From NCBI GenBank assembly GCA_004380135.1, contig QXCR01000016.1, positions 62,001-126,000 on the forward strand: a stretch of DNA of 64,000 nucleotides, given 5' to 3'. Positions 43,348 through 54,218 of this stretch are shown piece by piece. The stretch's first letter is position 1; the number at the start of each line of letters is the position of its first letter. The position numbers and the translations under genes were made by a program. The notes beneath the pieces were generated by a model, which worked only from the letters and a program-made list of their open reading frames with translations, ran no database searches and was not told the origin of the DNA. Origin of the DNA: Stemphylium vesicarium. Lineage: Eukaryota > Ascomycota > Dothideomycetes > Pleosporales > Pleosporaceae.

Positions 43348-44420
43348 GGTCGCATGCGCTATTAGAAGTTTGGATGAGTCGATGTTGAAGCTGGAGCCAT
43401 CTATCGTCTCATCTGCCACGCGACTACCTTTCAGGTATTGCTGTGGGGCCGATGTAACAGGGTCGAGGTGGGCGGAACGGGAAAGTAACAGCAAACGGGG
43501 CAGGAAATCTGGGGGTTAGTTTACTTTACATAGGATTGGGGCAGCCGACATGCGGGAACATGCTGGAGGATTTCAAAAGCCCATGATTAGGCCAAGTTCC
43601 GGTGTGGCGGGAGCAGGGCGGTCTGGCAACGGGCAGAGCGAGGCTGTCGAGGTCGCTGACTGCAGCGAACCTCTCTCAGTGGCCTCGGAACAAGGAGTCA
43701 TCCAATACTTTGTCATGGCAACGGACATGCCGTTGTCTAAAGTCTGACAACGATACGGGAACGACTTTTCCGTTACGCTGACCTGTCGATTGCGCATTCG
43801 AGCAAATGGGCTGCGGCGTTGTGCGATGCGTTGTTGATCGGCAGTGATGTCAGTCGTGGCTGAGGCGTGGGTGAGGGACGCCTGAAATAGCTCAACGCGG
43901 CTAGGGAAGCCCTTTGCCAACTCGATCCCTTACCGAAACTCGCGTCAAGTCTCATTGACTGTCCCGCACTCGTGTACACAAGAGACGCAAACAGCGGTCA
44001 ATCCATTTTGAAAACAAAAAACAATTCGCAAGTAGTGTCTACCTGGGGTGAAAGGCGGTATCGGTGTAAGCACAAGTTCGGTGCAACCCCAAGCGTAAAG
44101 ATAAAGAATGATCTATGCCATGCGCGGCCATGATGTAAGCCATGGCGCTCGATAGATTGCCAGGCGGTCGAGTTGGAGATGGAGGGGTGGAAGCACAAAG
44201 GAAAAGTCGGGGGCATTTCAGGGCATTATGTCAGAGCTTGGGGCCCGTTCTTCCCCGCGTTTCGTTCCGTGTGCCTTTTTACCCGATGCAGTCAGCCGTT
44301 GTGCCCCAAGGCGTATGCAAGCAACTGCTGGTACGAGCTCAGAAGAGTGTTGCGGCGAGACACGAAACGGCATCACGCTTTCGGATGACACAGCTATCGT
44401 CAGACGGCGATTTGATGCAA
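43348..44420. other. Intergenic, no gene seen
   Basis: Promoter side of the membrane-protein gene and 3' flank of RRF1. Short frames lack support. Confidence 0.4.
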
Positions 44421-45264
44421 CTATTGACTTTCAAGAACCCTCTTAGCGCCGTCGCTAATGCGCTTGACCTCGGTGTGACCCTTCTTGACCACGTCTTCCA
44501 TCAGCTTCTTCGCCTTTTGCAAATCATCCGGCAAGACTTCACGGTCCAGGCTGAACTTGCGCAACTTCTTGTTATGCTCCTGCCGCGCTTGTTGTATCAT
44601 CCTGTCTGCGCGCTCAGACGCCTTGACAGCCGACTCAACGGCTGCACGACGTGTCTCACCCGTGGGCGGTGGGAGAGGGACTTGGATAGTCAGAGGGTTG
44701 GAGGGTTCGGGCGAGAGCGGTGTGAGAGAGTGCGGGGAGGAGGCGATGGCGGTGGATATGGGCTTGATGTGCTGCGACTTGTTAGCCATGCTTCAGCGTC
44801 TTGCCGTAGCTGTTATCTGAACCTACCCCTTCCTCGCCGCAAATCACATTCAGCACCCTTCCCCTCGGAACGACTTGGGCAATGTCTCCCAGCCTCACGC
44901 TCTCTTTGCCATGTCCTGCTGTGCCCAATTGCACCTTCAAGCTCTCGACAATATCCGGGTTGAGTTTCCCTCCACTGCGCAGTTGGCTCAGGTCATGCGT
45001 GAGCTTCTCAATTGCCTGGAGAATTGATGCCTCCAGCCCCGAGACATCGAGGGCTTCATCGGTAGGTGTGAATTCTCCAGCTTTGCTCACCGGCGGAGTC
45101 GAATCGGTTCGCGCATGTGCCTTGTTGGCTTTTCCCGCCTTTTTGCTCAATCGTGTGCTCACGGATAAGCTTCGGACGGTGCAGGAAGCGCATTGTGGTG
45201 TCGTCGCACGGAGAAGAGGCCTGGGTGGTGTCAGCTTAGCTTCCGCGTTTGCGCCTAGCAACAT
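44421..45264 (-). CDS. RRF1: Mitochondrial ribosome recycling factor
   Basis: Complement(join(44421..44777, 44827..45264)), 264 aa, one 49-bp intron. The N-terminus (MLLGANAEAKLTPPRPLLRA, then VRSLSVSTRLSKKAGKANK) is a mitochondrial presequence. The RRF domain starts near residue 75 (LEASILQAIEKLTHDLSQLR) and includes LGDIAQVVPRGRVLNVICGE, NPLTIQVPLPPPTGETRRAA, HNKKLRKFSLDREVLPDDLQ and a C-terminal helix with KRISDGAKRVLESQ. With the mitochondrial elongation factor it splits post-termination ribosomes. A Ser/Pro-rich insertion after the exon junction (SSPHSLTPLSPEPS) is slightly longer than in bacteria. Confidence 0.9.
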
Positions 45265-45528
45265 TGAAACCTACAGATTACGGCGTGGCACTCCAATCGC
45301 CCTTGGGCAGATGCGGAGGGCCCCATGGGAGCCGAGTTGCAGAGCTACACGAGGGACAGCAAGTTGTGACATGATTATCGGTCTTGGGAATGGTGGCATG
45401 ATTGCTAGTGTACATGTTTTGAGAGCACAGACATTTAGCACCCGCGAAAGCAACGTCATCGCGACCAAATCATCACCTGAGGAAATATTTGTATAATCGT
45501 ATACTAGAATATTCAAAACTCCCCATCT

Positions 45529-46674
45529 TTAACCTGAGCCTCCTCCTTCTGCAATATTGACTGCGAGATCTAACAAAGCGTGTCTCTTCTCCTTCTCGCT
45601 TCGGATCATGCACATGGCCGTAGCCACGAACACATGATATAATGTACTTCTCTTCATTTCCAAGATCCTCCCAGCTTTTGCATCCTCTAATCGCTCCTCG
45701 GGTTGTTTCCGCCAAGATGGAGAGGGGAAATGTTCATCGATGAAGCGCAGTATAGTAGCATCGAAGAACTCCAGGGTACCGTTTTTTCGGTTTGCGACGG
45801 ACGAGGTGAAAGTCCCTAAACACACCTCGCCTTTTTCGTGTTTATCTTCCTCACTCGTTGATAGCTTCGCGACCAACTTGAGATGATTGAAGTATAACAG
45901 AAAGCCGCAAGCCCGGGATGCCTTGACCGACTTCGTTCCTTTCCAGTAAAAGTCCGCGCCCCTATATTGGAAGTGATAGCATCTTGTATGAAGAGACAGG
46001 GGATTCTTCCACCGCAGGTATACCACTTCTTCGGCTACCGCATGACTCCCAGGCTTGGAATCCGGTCTTTCCAGCACATCAGGATCTTGACCCTCACCAG
46101 TCTTTCGGTTTGCCTTGACCGTATGAACGTACTCTTTTCCCGTCTCCCCCCAAAGTCTCCACCTTCGGACCTTGTATCCTTTGATTTTGCCATCATCGGC
46201 CTTGATCATCTTCTTGTCGCCTCCGTTGTGGCGCCAGGCGACTACACCACGCGGATCGATGACGCCTGGTTGGCTGATGGCCGGGCCTAACTGTAGCTTG
46301 TACTCTCGCCAGAAACAGCCGTCATGTATAAGAACAACAGGCTTAGCTGAGTATTTACTGTTGCCCATATATAGAACGCGAGGCGGTACATGGAATGCGA
46401 GGTAAGGCCGGTGCAAGAAGAAAGCATCGTCGTCTGGTTGAACGGGAGGGACACCATGATCCTTACTTTTCTTCTGCTTCACACCCTTCGCTTTCTGCTC
46501 TTTTGCTGCAACTGAGACTGGCGATATGCACTTATGGCATTTGTGCTTTTCGTATACATGGAATGTCGATTGCGACTCAATCACCTGCTTCGATTCTGGG
46601 TCGTCTTCGGTAGGTACGCAAGTGATTTTGACGTCACCAAGTAAGTGTCCGGGCACGGTAGCTACGACGGGCAT
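45529..46674 (-). CDS. Hypothetical protein, 381 aa
   Basis: Single exon from ATG 46674. I do not recognise a family. The sequence is mixed and globular-looking: HRPYLAFHVPPRVLYMGNSK, HDGCFWREYKLQLGPAISQP, WRLWGETGKEYVHTVKANRK, VVYLRWKNPLSLHTRCYHFQ, RACGFLLYFNHLKLVAKLST and a helical end. An early HKCHKC pair and a Lys-rich insert (KEQKAKGVKQKKSKDHG) stand out. No signal peptide or membrane helix is seen. Directly upstream the same frame is open for 86 codons and separated only by TAG-ATG. A GT donor at 46741 and that TAG would make a 67-bp leader intron. Confidence 0.6.
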   Translation of the reverse strand: MPVVATVPGHLLGDVKITCVPTEDDPESKQVIESQSTFHVYEKHKCHKCISPVSVAAKEQKAKGVKQKKSKDHGVPPVQPDDDAFFLHRPYLAFHVPPRVLYMGNSKYSAKPVVLIHDGCFWREYKLQLGPAISQPGVIDPRGVVAWRHNGGDKKMIKADDGKIKGYKVRRWRLWGETGKEYVHTVKANRKTGEGQDPDVLERPDSKPGSHAVAEEVVYLRWKNPLSLHTRCYHFQYRGADFYWKGTKSVKASRACGFLLYFNHLKLVAKLSTSEEDKHEKGEVCLGTFTSSVANRKNGTLEFFDATILRFIDEHFPSPSWRKQPEERLEDAKAGRILEMKRSTLYHVFVATAMCMIRSEKEKRHALLDLAVNIAEGGGSG

Positions 46675-47544
46675 CTAAGAAGGATCAGACACTACATAGT
46701 AATAGAGGACTTGGTGCTGGTGTGCCTTCTCCAAATCATACTCATTTTCTTGGACGACTGTCTTCTTCATCTCTTCGGTGGCTGTCATCACTACTGATTC
46801 AGTAGAACTCTGAGCACCAGGGATTCTCGAAAATGCATCTGGGTCAATGAGTCGGTGCTGGAATATATGTAGAAGCTCACGAGGACGCTGCGCCAAGCAT
46901 GGATGTGGAGGCTGAGCTGTTCGCATTGCTCGCATTCATGTTTTCTCACTTGCCCAATGAGTTTTATAACTGCTACAATAGTCGAAGTCAATTTATACAA
47001 CCTTCCCGAGCTTCTTACGTGAGTATGCAAATTGGCGGGTGATAGCTAGCCAGGTTTAGGAGATCTAGAGGGCATGCGTGAGCTTAGCAACGGAGACTGC
47101 CTCTCTGGAAATTAGCAGGGCATATTTCCTTTTGAGAACCGAAGTTTTTCGAGGCATGGAGCGATTCCGCATCCGTTGCTTTTCTATAACATGTACAAGC
47201 GGTTACAAAGATGCTTCAGTACCCTTCATTGCTAGGGAAGCCCCGAGGTGCGGAATGGAAGGTACATTGTGACAAACTCGTGACCAACCCGCCGCCTTCT
47301 TTTTTCTCCCTGCAAGATACCTAGGATTGCGATAGGCATTGTCCGTTCAAAATGAACGTGGAATGAAGGAGAGCTACCTACTTGCATGCTGAGATGGATG
47401 ACTATCGATAAGGAACTGCGCTAAGCCTTAGAGTTAGCCACCGCAGTAGTCCATGACGTTAGTAACGCCTTGTCTTGTACAATTTGTCTTCATATCCAGA
47501 CGCTTTCCCTCGCCACGGTCCAGTACATCGACGAAGTTCTCTGT
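46675..47544. other. Divergent upstream region
   Basis: Lies between the 381-aa protein gene and the DUF1992 gene. It contains the in-frame upstream ORF 46675-46935 (stop TAG touching the next ATG) and a possible leader intron 46675-46741. No other gene is seen. Confidence 0.4.
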
Positions 47545-49287
47545 ATGCTCGTATCCGCGGTTTCGAAACGATATACCGGCGCACGCTCTTTGTGCGTACA
47601 ACGAAGACATCATGTCTTGGTCCCGACTCGAGCTGTCGCAGGTGGCGGCCATGTGAGACTGTATGGGCAGACGGCAACACAGAACAGGGAGTCCGCCGAG
47701 GAACAAAACGGGAACACTCGCCCGGAACAATTGAAACAGGATGGAAGGGTGGAAGAGGAGAAAGAAGAGGGGGCGCTCACGCGACGGCTGCGGGATATGG
47801 GCGAAGAGGCATTGGAATCTGGGGGACATAGTGCGCTCAAAGCTGTCGAAGAGGCGGGATTCAGTCCAGACCTAAAGGCAGAGCTGGAACAGCGCATTGC
47901 CTCTGCAAACCTCCGATCGTCTGAGGCAGACCTGCCCGCCTCTGCCTCTCGTCACACGCGCGACCTCGCCACAGCCGAAGCATGGACTGGCACCGAGTCC
48001 ATCCATGATGCCAGCCTGCGCATGCTGAACGACGCCCATAAACCCATGCGCCTTAGGCGCCCGCCCAAGATGCCCGGTGTGCAAATGCCCTCATCCATCG
48101 ATACCGGTCACAAGCGGAATAGCCAGGGGAGCGGCTTGCGGTTGGCAAATGCGCGCGACAGGAGTACAGTCTATGCGACTCTGATAGAAGACGAAGACCT
48201 AGATGCTGCAGACCGTGAGAAGCGGCTACAAGAGCTCAAGGACCGGTTTGACCCTGGTGCACGCGTCATCGTCCCTGGCACCATACAAGGACTCTCTTCT
48301 CTCGCCAACAAAAGAATTGAAGACGCAATTGCTCGCGGCCAGTTCAAGAACATAGCTCGTGGAACCAAGGCCAACGTAGAAAGAGACTACAATGCGTCCA
48401 GTCCCTTCATTGATACGACCGAGTATTTCATGAACAAGATCATCCAGAAGCAAGAAATTGTGCCGCCATGGATCGAGAAGCAGCAAGAACTCACATCAGC
48501 AGCGAGCAAGTTTCGCGGTCGACTTCGTGCAGATTGGAAGCGACATGCTGCACGCATGATAGCTAGCAAAGGCGGTTCGCTCGTGGACCAAATCAAGAGA
48601 GCCGAGGCATATGCCAAAGCCGAGCTTATCGCGAATCCTTTGAGGAAAAAGCAGGAAACTCTCACCACAGTCAACGATGAGGGTCACATGTCGCAAATCT
48701 CGCTGTCTGGTGAACTGAAAGTAACGTCGCCAGCCGAAGGATCCAACGCGGACCCAGTTGTCACAGAACAAGTGGTAGCTGAGGTGGTCACACTTGATGT
48801 CTCTCCTCAAGCAGTAGCCCAGACACCGTCTGCGGCCTCGGTACAAGATACCACGACGCAAGCCATGGAGGTGCCAGTTCAAGCTCCCGAAGCAGCAGTG
48901 CCCGCAGCGCCCTATCCCTTCCGCGACCCGGACTGGGAACGTATCGAAGGCAGCTACTTGGCCGTCGCAATCAAAGACCTCAACGATAAGGCACGCAGCT
49001 ACAACCTGCAGGCACCCGAACTAGCCAAAAGGCCCTACTTCAACCTCCAGCGCGAGCTGAATTCGTGCTTCGCCGACGTCGCGCCTCAGCTCCCCACAGC
49101 CATCCTTGACCGCACACGCAAGCCACCCAAGAGAGCGGATGGTGGATATAGCACTGGCCAAAAGAGCGTTCTCGACAACATCATTGGTGGGCCTGTTCGC
49201 GTACGAGACGAGCGACGCGAGAAGCAGTACGGCTTCAAGCAATTTTGGAAAGACCTTTGGGCCGACAAGTCCAGTAACCCGTATTGA
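47545..49287 (+). CDS. DnaJ homologue subfamily C member 28-like (DUF1992), mitochondrial
   Basis: Single exon of 580 aa from ATG 47545; the frame extends upstream without an ATG. The N-terminus is Arg-rich and non-acidic (MLVSAVSKRYTGARSLCVQR), compatible with mitochondrial import. DUF1992 begins near residue 250: SSLANKRIEDAIARGQFKNI, then TTEYFMNKIIQKQEIVPPWI and GRLRADWKRHAARMIA. The C-terminus carries a second conserved block, DPDWERIEGSYLAVAIKDLN, NLQAPELAKRPYFNLQRELN and RREKQYGFKQFWKDLW. The DNAJC28 family is described with and without a J domain; no HPD motif is seen here. A role in mitochondrial/Golgi protein handling is suggested for homologues only. Confidence 0.85.
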   Translation: MLVSAVSKRYTGARSLCVQRRHHVLVPTRAVAGGGHVRLYGQTATQNRESAEEQNGNTRPEQLKQDGRVEEEKEEGALTRRLRDMGEEALESGGHSALKAVEEAGFSPDLKAELEQRIASANLRSSEADLPASASRHTRDLATAEAWTGTESIHDASLRMLNDAHKPMRLRRPPKMPGVQMPSSIDTGHKRNSQGSGLRLANARDRSTVYATLIEDEDLDAADREKRLQELKDRFDPGARVIVPGTIQGLSSLANKRIEDAIARGQFKNIARGTKANVERDYNASSPFIDTTEYFMNKIIQKQEIVPPWIEKQQELTSAASKFRGRLRADWKRHAARMIASKGGSLVDQIKRAEAYAKAELIANPLRKKQETLTTVNDEGHMSQISLSGELKVTSPAEGSNADPVVTEQVVAEVVTLDVSPQAVAQTPSAASVQDTTTQAMEVPVQAPEAAVPAAPYPFRDPDWERIEGSYLAVAIKDLNDKARSYNLQAPELAKRPYFNLQRELNSCFADVAPQLPTAILDRTRKPPKRADGGYSTGQKSVLDNIIGGPVRVRDERREKQYGFKQFWKDLWADKSSNPY

Positions 49288-51512
49288 GCCACACCCTCCC
49301 AAGAGCTGATCAGCGTTCCGTGGGCTCCATTCGCCCTTGATCAATTTCGCCCATCGTCTAAACACCATGATTTTCCATGCACGCCAGTGAGGGATGGTAA
49401 TCAGCATCCTTGCTCGCCTACCCCTGGCCTACATGGTACAACATGGCTCAGAACACCGCGATTTACAAGATTTATATTTTATTTTCTTCTTTCTTTCTCG
49501 TCTCATTTCTCCTGCGCTAATGGCCCAATATGCACGCATGTTCGAATGAGGAAATGGGTAACTTTATCAAAGGGACGCGCATATCCTTTTGTCCGGAACG
49601 GAATGCTGTGTGTTCTGCAGGTGCGCTACCGGCGCGCTGGGTCGATAACGCAGGACTGAGGCGGTGGGATTGATCGACAAAGAGGTCACAGCATGGCCTG
49701 ACGGGCAGGGGTTCGTACCACTACACTACTTGCCGACCTTTACACCGACAACGACTCGAAGCTCCCGCTTTCGTACCGAGCTGCATGTCTTAGTACCTCG
49801 GCGATTTGGCTGCTTTACAACGGGCAGCAAGCGTGCTGGTGCGTAGGACACGGCGGGAGGAAGACGAGAGCACAGCCAAGAACTCTTTCGCCCATACGCA
49901 CGTGAGGAGCTGACTGTCGCGCGATGCTGTCTCTGATAGGTCTTTCCTCACAGCGCAAGGAGAGACATTTTCAGCTTGGGTCATGGTTGAGCGATTGGAT
50001 ATGTGTGGGGATCGGCGACTATGCCCTCGGCAACATTTGCTCGACCTGGTAGTACCTGCATACACGCGGAGTAGGCTAGTGCACCGCTGAGCGTATTACC
50101 CAGGACTAAGAGAGAAAAGAGAGGGAAAGAGTGATACTGTCAAGCCTACTGCCGCCGCTTCCCGTGGCTTGTTTTTAGCGTGTAGACATACCTTGGGTTA
50201 GAAACAAGCGACGTGAATGCCATTCTTGTAGAGCATACTATGACGTGAATGCTATGGAATGTCACTCGTACAGACTGTCGTAGGGGCACGCCCTTTTGCG
50301 TTTGTGAGAGTGTGTAGGCATGGTCGGCAGCACTTGCCTCATTCTAAACTAACATCGCCGATGAAATGTGGTCTGAGCAAGTCGCCTCATTTTTTTTACC
50401 ACAACTCCTTGTTTCCTTTTTATTTTCTCTATGAATCCTTCGCCCACCTTAAGCCGCGTCTGCATCTGCTCCCATCCACCAGCTAGGCCGGTCGCTCAAC
50501 GTGTCCTTAAGTGTGGGTTCATCGAGATAGCCAACGACGTAGCTCAGACTCTAATCCATGCAGTCAGATCACTCATGACTCACTCTGGGATGGATTTGCA
50601 AAGCAGGGAATGATGGAGAAATACATGACTACCAGGGTTGGAGGTCAAATTATTCGTTTCGCGTATGGAATCCGGCTGATAGGATCGTGATGCGCGTGAT
50701 GCGCGTGTTGCGGGAAACGTTTCCTACCTAGTCAGATTGATGATGCGGTCTAGGTGTACTCTTTGGACTCCACGGCATGCGGAATGTCCTATGAAGTTGA
50801 GAAAAGATGGAGTTTGCCATGTTGGTGGTGTCTGGCAGCGAAGGCATATCCGCTGGTATTCGCTACACGTGGGAGCGTATTGCTGATTAGAAGGTGACTG
50901 CTCGGGCAGTATCAAAAGCCTGCAGGGTGATCGCATGACCATGCCAGTATTGAACACCCCCTACCAGCACCTCGGGTCCTGTGTGCAGGGTGTTGGTAGT
51001 GTGAACATGGAGAAAGCAGAAGGATGATAGGGACCAGAACCATCACAAACAGGCATCTTGCCAAAAACAAAAGAAAACTCGACACGACTCAACACCAACA
51101 CAGTCACACACACGTCGCAACAGAGACACATGATTGGTGGAAGAACGACGAATACACAGAAAGACAAGGAAGATGAAGGGGAAAACTGTCGATCTTACCA
51201 TTAGCATACCTCATACCATCGCTTAGCGCACACTCATGACAGCCAAACCCAAATCCTTCTCTATCCATATAGCGTAATCATGCTTTCCGCATAGCCAAAC
51301 TTCAGTCGTACCGATAAATGTTCTTTTTCCCTACTAGTCGCCGATCAACAAGGCAGAGAGAGGGAGAGAGAGAACGGGCTCCCGTCCCGGCACGCCCATT
51401 GCCCGTTTCTGTTCTGACAGAAAACGCTCCTTGCCAGATTGGTAGCGAACCGAGTCTTCGGCTCCCTCATTTGCGCCTGCGCTGGCACTGCCGACCGGGT
51501 CTAGCCGGGTGA
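49288..51512. other. 2.2-kb gene-poor region
   Basis: No gene, repeat or RNA is supported. Short frames only. C/T-rich stretches near 49460-49510 and 50380-50440. Confidence 0.4.
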
Positions 51513-54218
51513 TCACCTCCCGCCGCGAGAGGTCTTGAGCGCAGAAGCCACACCGACGTCGCCATGGCCTCGCGTTCTGGTCGCATGGTTGGTGCTGAAG
51601 GCCGAGCTGCTCTGTTCCATCCGCGTGTTTGTGCGCTTGCGCGTGCTGTTGATGGTGTTTCGCGTCTGGTCGGTGCTGGTAACGACCCGAGCATTGGGTA
51701 GAGCGGCATCCGCTTCGACCTCGTCCTTCACATGTTTATGAGGGCTTACCTTGTTCGGCTTCTCGTGCATGCTTTTATTGTGATTGCTCGTGCAGAGCGT
51801 GTTCGCTGCGACATCATGTGTCGTCTCTCCTGCACCGTCGTATGGCTGACAGAAGCAAATTCGCAAAACATGCCCGGCTAGCGGTCCGAGAAAGCCTGTG
51901 TTGGGCCTTCGTCTTGCGTGTTGAATGTGTATGCGTTTCTTGCCAGCGGCATTGAGAGCCTCACTTTTCCGTTGGTGTGATGTGCTAGTGTATGCTGTTG
52001 CGATATTTCGCTTGTACAGGACCCTTCCTTTTTCCGCTGTCGTGCAGCTAGCGATGATAGCTGCAGTGAGTCGGGCCCCGCGGAATCTTACCTCATATCG
52101 GAGGTCCTCTGCAAGGCATCTGGCTGCTCGACGTTTTCTGTTCTGTGGGCATGTTTTCGTCTTCTCGTAGGATGGGCGCATCTGAGCGTATGTAGGACGA
52201 GCGTTGGTCCCTACGATGCCATCGCATCCTTTGACTGCCCGAGCAGGCACAATGAAGGACTCTGTAGACTCGAGTGAGGACTCAACTTGTGACTGCTCGG
52301 GACGTCTGTAATTGTGATGATGCCGCAGATTCGCAGGAAGGGGTACCGACGACGTAGGTGGCGTGACCATTGGCTGCAAGAAAGGCCTTGGAGGAGGTAG
52401 ACATGTTGCCGGAAACACACTGTAAGCTGCAGGGGTTGCTTTGCTGTAGCTGGGTGTGATCATGGTCGGTGAACCGCTGAACTCCGATGCGCTCGTGGTG
52501 CCAGGTGTAGAGCAGCCTTCGGGTTGGATTAGGTTACCAGACGGCGAGAAGAATGATATCTTCGGCGTCTCGTAGTTTGGACGAACGATACCCGAGGCTG
52601 CAGCTATAGGTAGTAGAGTCGTCAAAGCAGAAGAGGTGATTGAGCGACGAGGGGGTTCCGTGCCCTGCACTTGCTTGGCTTCAGGAGATTCAGAAGTCGA
52701 GGCTTGTCGTTCCAGCTCGGCCATCTGCGGTGTGAACCATACCGGTGCTACGGGTGTGGGCGAGCGTGAGCGACGCACCGGGCGAGGAAAGTCGTGTTGA
52801 AGATCAATATCCACACCGACCACTGTCCCGGAATATGATGTGGACATGGTGCTACAGAAGCTTGCATTTCGACTGGCTTCCTGTTCGCGATCATTTTCCG
52901 TCAGTGAATGAGTGGCATTGCTTGACGCTGAGACGCCACAGAATACATTTCCAGCTGAGCCAAGATTCCCACTTTGGTTTGAGAAGGTCGGGACGCGAAC
53001 GCTATAGCCATTGCATGGCCCATCTCGTGGCTCAGGTTGTACGAGACGTACAGAGCACGACCGTTCGTATGCGTGGGTTGCGACCAAAGGTGCTAGTGAT
53101 TGAGACACGGCAACAATTTTTGTTTGTGATGGAGTCGGATTTCGAACGTCACTGGGCAAAGTAGGGTCTGGATGAGCTAAAGACGCAGGGTTTGTTTTCC
53201 ACCTCGGCGCATCATTGATCTGATGTTCAGGAGCCGGCAATTTTGTCGCGCCCAAAGCTGCAATGGGTGTACGAAATGGCGCCTTCAATCTGTCATCGCC
53301 CGGTTGTAACGTCTTACAAGCCTGCATCTGGTTCTTTGGGCCATTATCGCGAGTCTCCGTCGAGTCTCCTCGGTGTTCAGCGCCAGATGCATGCGTTGAC
53401 GACAAAGATCGGGTTCGCGAGCCAGCTCTGACATTGTGAAGGACTCCACGAAGGAAGCCCTTTGCAGTCCAGTTATTTCTGTCACAATCTATCCCGCTTG
53501 CCTGATACTGTATGATTCGCGGATGGTCTAGAGTGGCTGGTATAGAAGACATGGTGGCCTCATCTATCGGAAACGAGCTGCCGGCATCCTTGTACGACCG
53601 ATTCTCATGTATTCGAGTAGCCAAACTTAGCACTTGTTCTTGCTGGGTGTCTTCTGCGATGCATTGAAGAGCATGTTCATCGGAGCCCGGCGAAACTCTA
53701 AGGGAGGTACGGCTTGGCGAGGTATTTTCCACCACCCGTAGCGAGGGGAATCGACCAACACTGGGAAGGGAGCCCCGAGAGTTTAGTGTGGAGTATGAAC
53801 CTTGCTCAACGATCGTGGCAAGGGGTGCGCCATTGGATCGATTTGCGAGCCGAACGGCAAGATTGTAGGGTACGGCTCGACCTCTGGCATGCTGTTGGTC
53901 TCCGCCGTCTTGGACATCATCTTTGCCGGAAATGCCATGGCACATGTAGCCACCGTCATCTGGTGGAAGATCATGCGAGTTGCTTCCTTGTGACTGCGAC
54001 AAGCCCGTGGCAACGAAAGCTTTGTAATAGGCGAAAGGATCCAGATGCAATGCATGAATCGATCGAGCCTGCGGATTCGCACTCATCCCGTTGGGCGCAT
54101 TGATTGCTGCAGCCTGGGATCCATATCGCGCAGTGTTAGTGCTATATGCGGGTTCCTGGCGGTTACTGCGATCCAGTAAATTGGAGTTGCGGGGTTGGTA
54201 GGTTGACATCATGCTCAT
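51513..54218 (-). CDS. Hypothetical disordered protein, 901 aa
   Basis: One long frame from ATG 54218 (a second ATG follows two codons later, MSMMSTYQPR). Composition is Ser/Thr/Pro/Arg-rich throughout, with phospho-site-like stretches (PRPVRRSRSPTPVAPVWFTP, TSPSRTSLRVSPGSD) and no recognisable domain. The N-terminus has HALHLDPFAYYKAFVATGLS, which is the most ordered segment. The C-terminal ~200 residues are Arg/His/Lys-rich and lower in quality, so the true gene may end earlier by splicing. The frame's length without a stop argues for coding. Nuclear or signalling scaffold is only a guess. Confidence 0.55.
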   Translation of the reverse strand: MSMMSTYQPRNSNLLDRSNRQEPAYSTNTARYGSQAAAINAPNGMSANPQARSIHALHLDPFAYYKAFVATGLSQSQGSNSHDLPPDDGGYMCHGISGKDDVQDGGDQQHARGRAVPYNLAVRLANRSNGAPLATIVEQGSYSTLNSRGSLPSVGRFPSLRVVENTSPSRTSLRVSPGSDEHALQCIAEDTQQEQVLSLATRIHENRSYKDAGSSFPIDEATMSSIPATLDHPRIIQYQASGIDCDRNNWTAKGFLRGVLHNVRAGSRTRSLSSTHASGAEHRGDSTETRDNGPKNQMQACKTLQPGDDRLKAPFRTPIAALGATKLPAPEHQINDAPRWKTNPASLAHPDPTLPSDVRNPTPSQTKIVAVSQSLAPLVATHAYERSCSVRLVQPEPRDGPCNGYSVRVPTFSNQSGNLGSAGNVFCGVSASSNATHSLTENDREQEASRNASFCSTMSTSYSGTVVGVDIDLQHDFPRPVRRSRSPTPVAPVWFTPQMAELERQASTSESPEAKQVQGTEPPRRSITSSALTTLLPIAAASGIVRPNYETPKISFFSPSGNLIQPEGCSTPGTTSASEFSGSPTMITPSYSKATPAAYSVFPATCLPPPRPFLQPMVTPPTSSVPLPANLRHHHNYRRPEQSQVESSLESTESFIVPARAVKGCDGIVGTNARPTYAQMRPSYEKTKTCPQNRKRRAARCLAEDLRYEVRFRGARLTAAIIASCTTAEKGRVLYKRNIATAYTSTSHQRKSEALNAAGKKRIHIQHARRRPNTGFLGPLAGHVLRICFCQPYDGAGETTHDVAANTLCTSNHNKSMHEKPNKVSPHKHVKDEVEADAALPNARVVTSTDQTRNTINSTRKRTNTRMEQSSSAFSTNHATRTRGHGDVGVASALKTSRGGR

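Noticed and set aside
43348..43494. N-terminal extension of the seven-helix protein
   Set aside because: The frame is open but there is no ATG in it; the first ATG with good context is at 43347.
46675..46695. A 21-bp intron joining the upstream frame to the 381-aa gene
   Set aside because: Too short for a fungal intron; smallest supported here is 46 bp.
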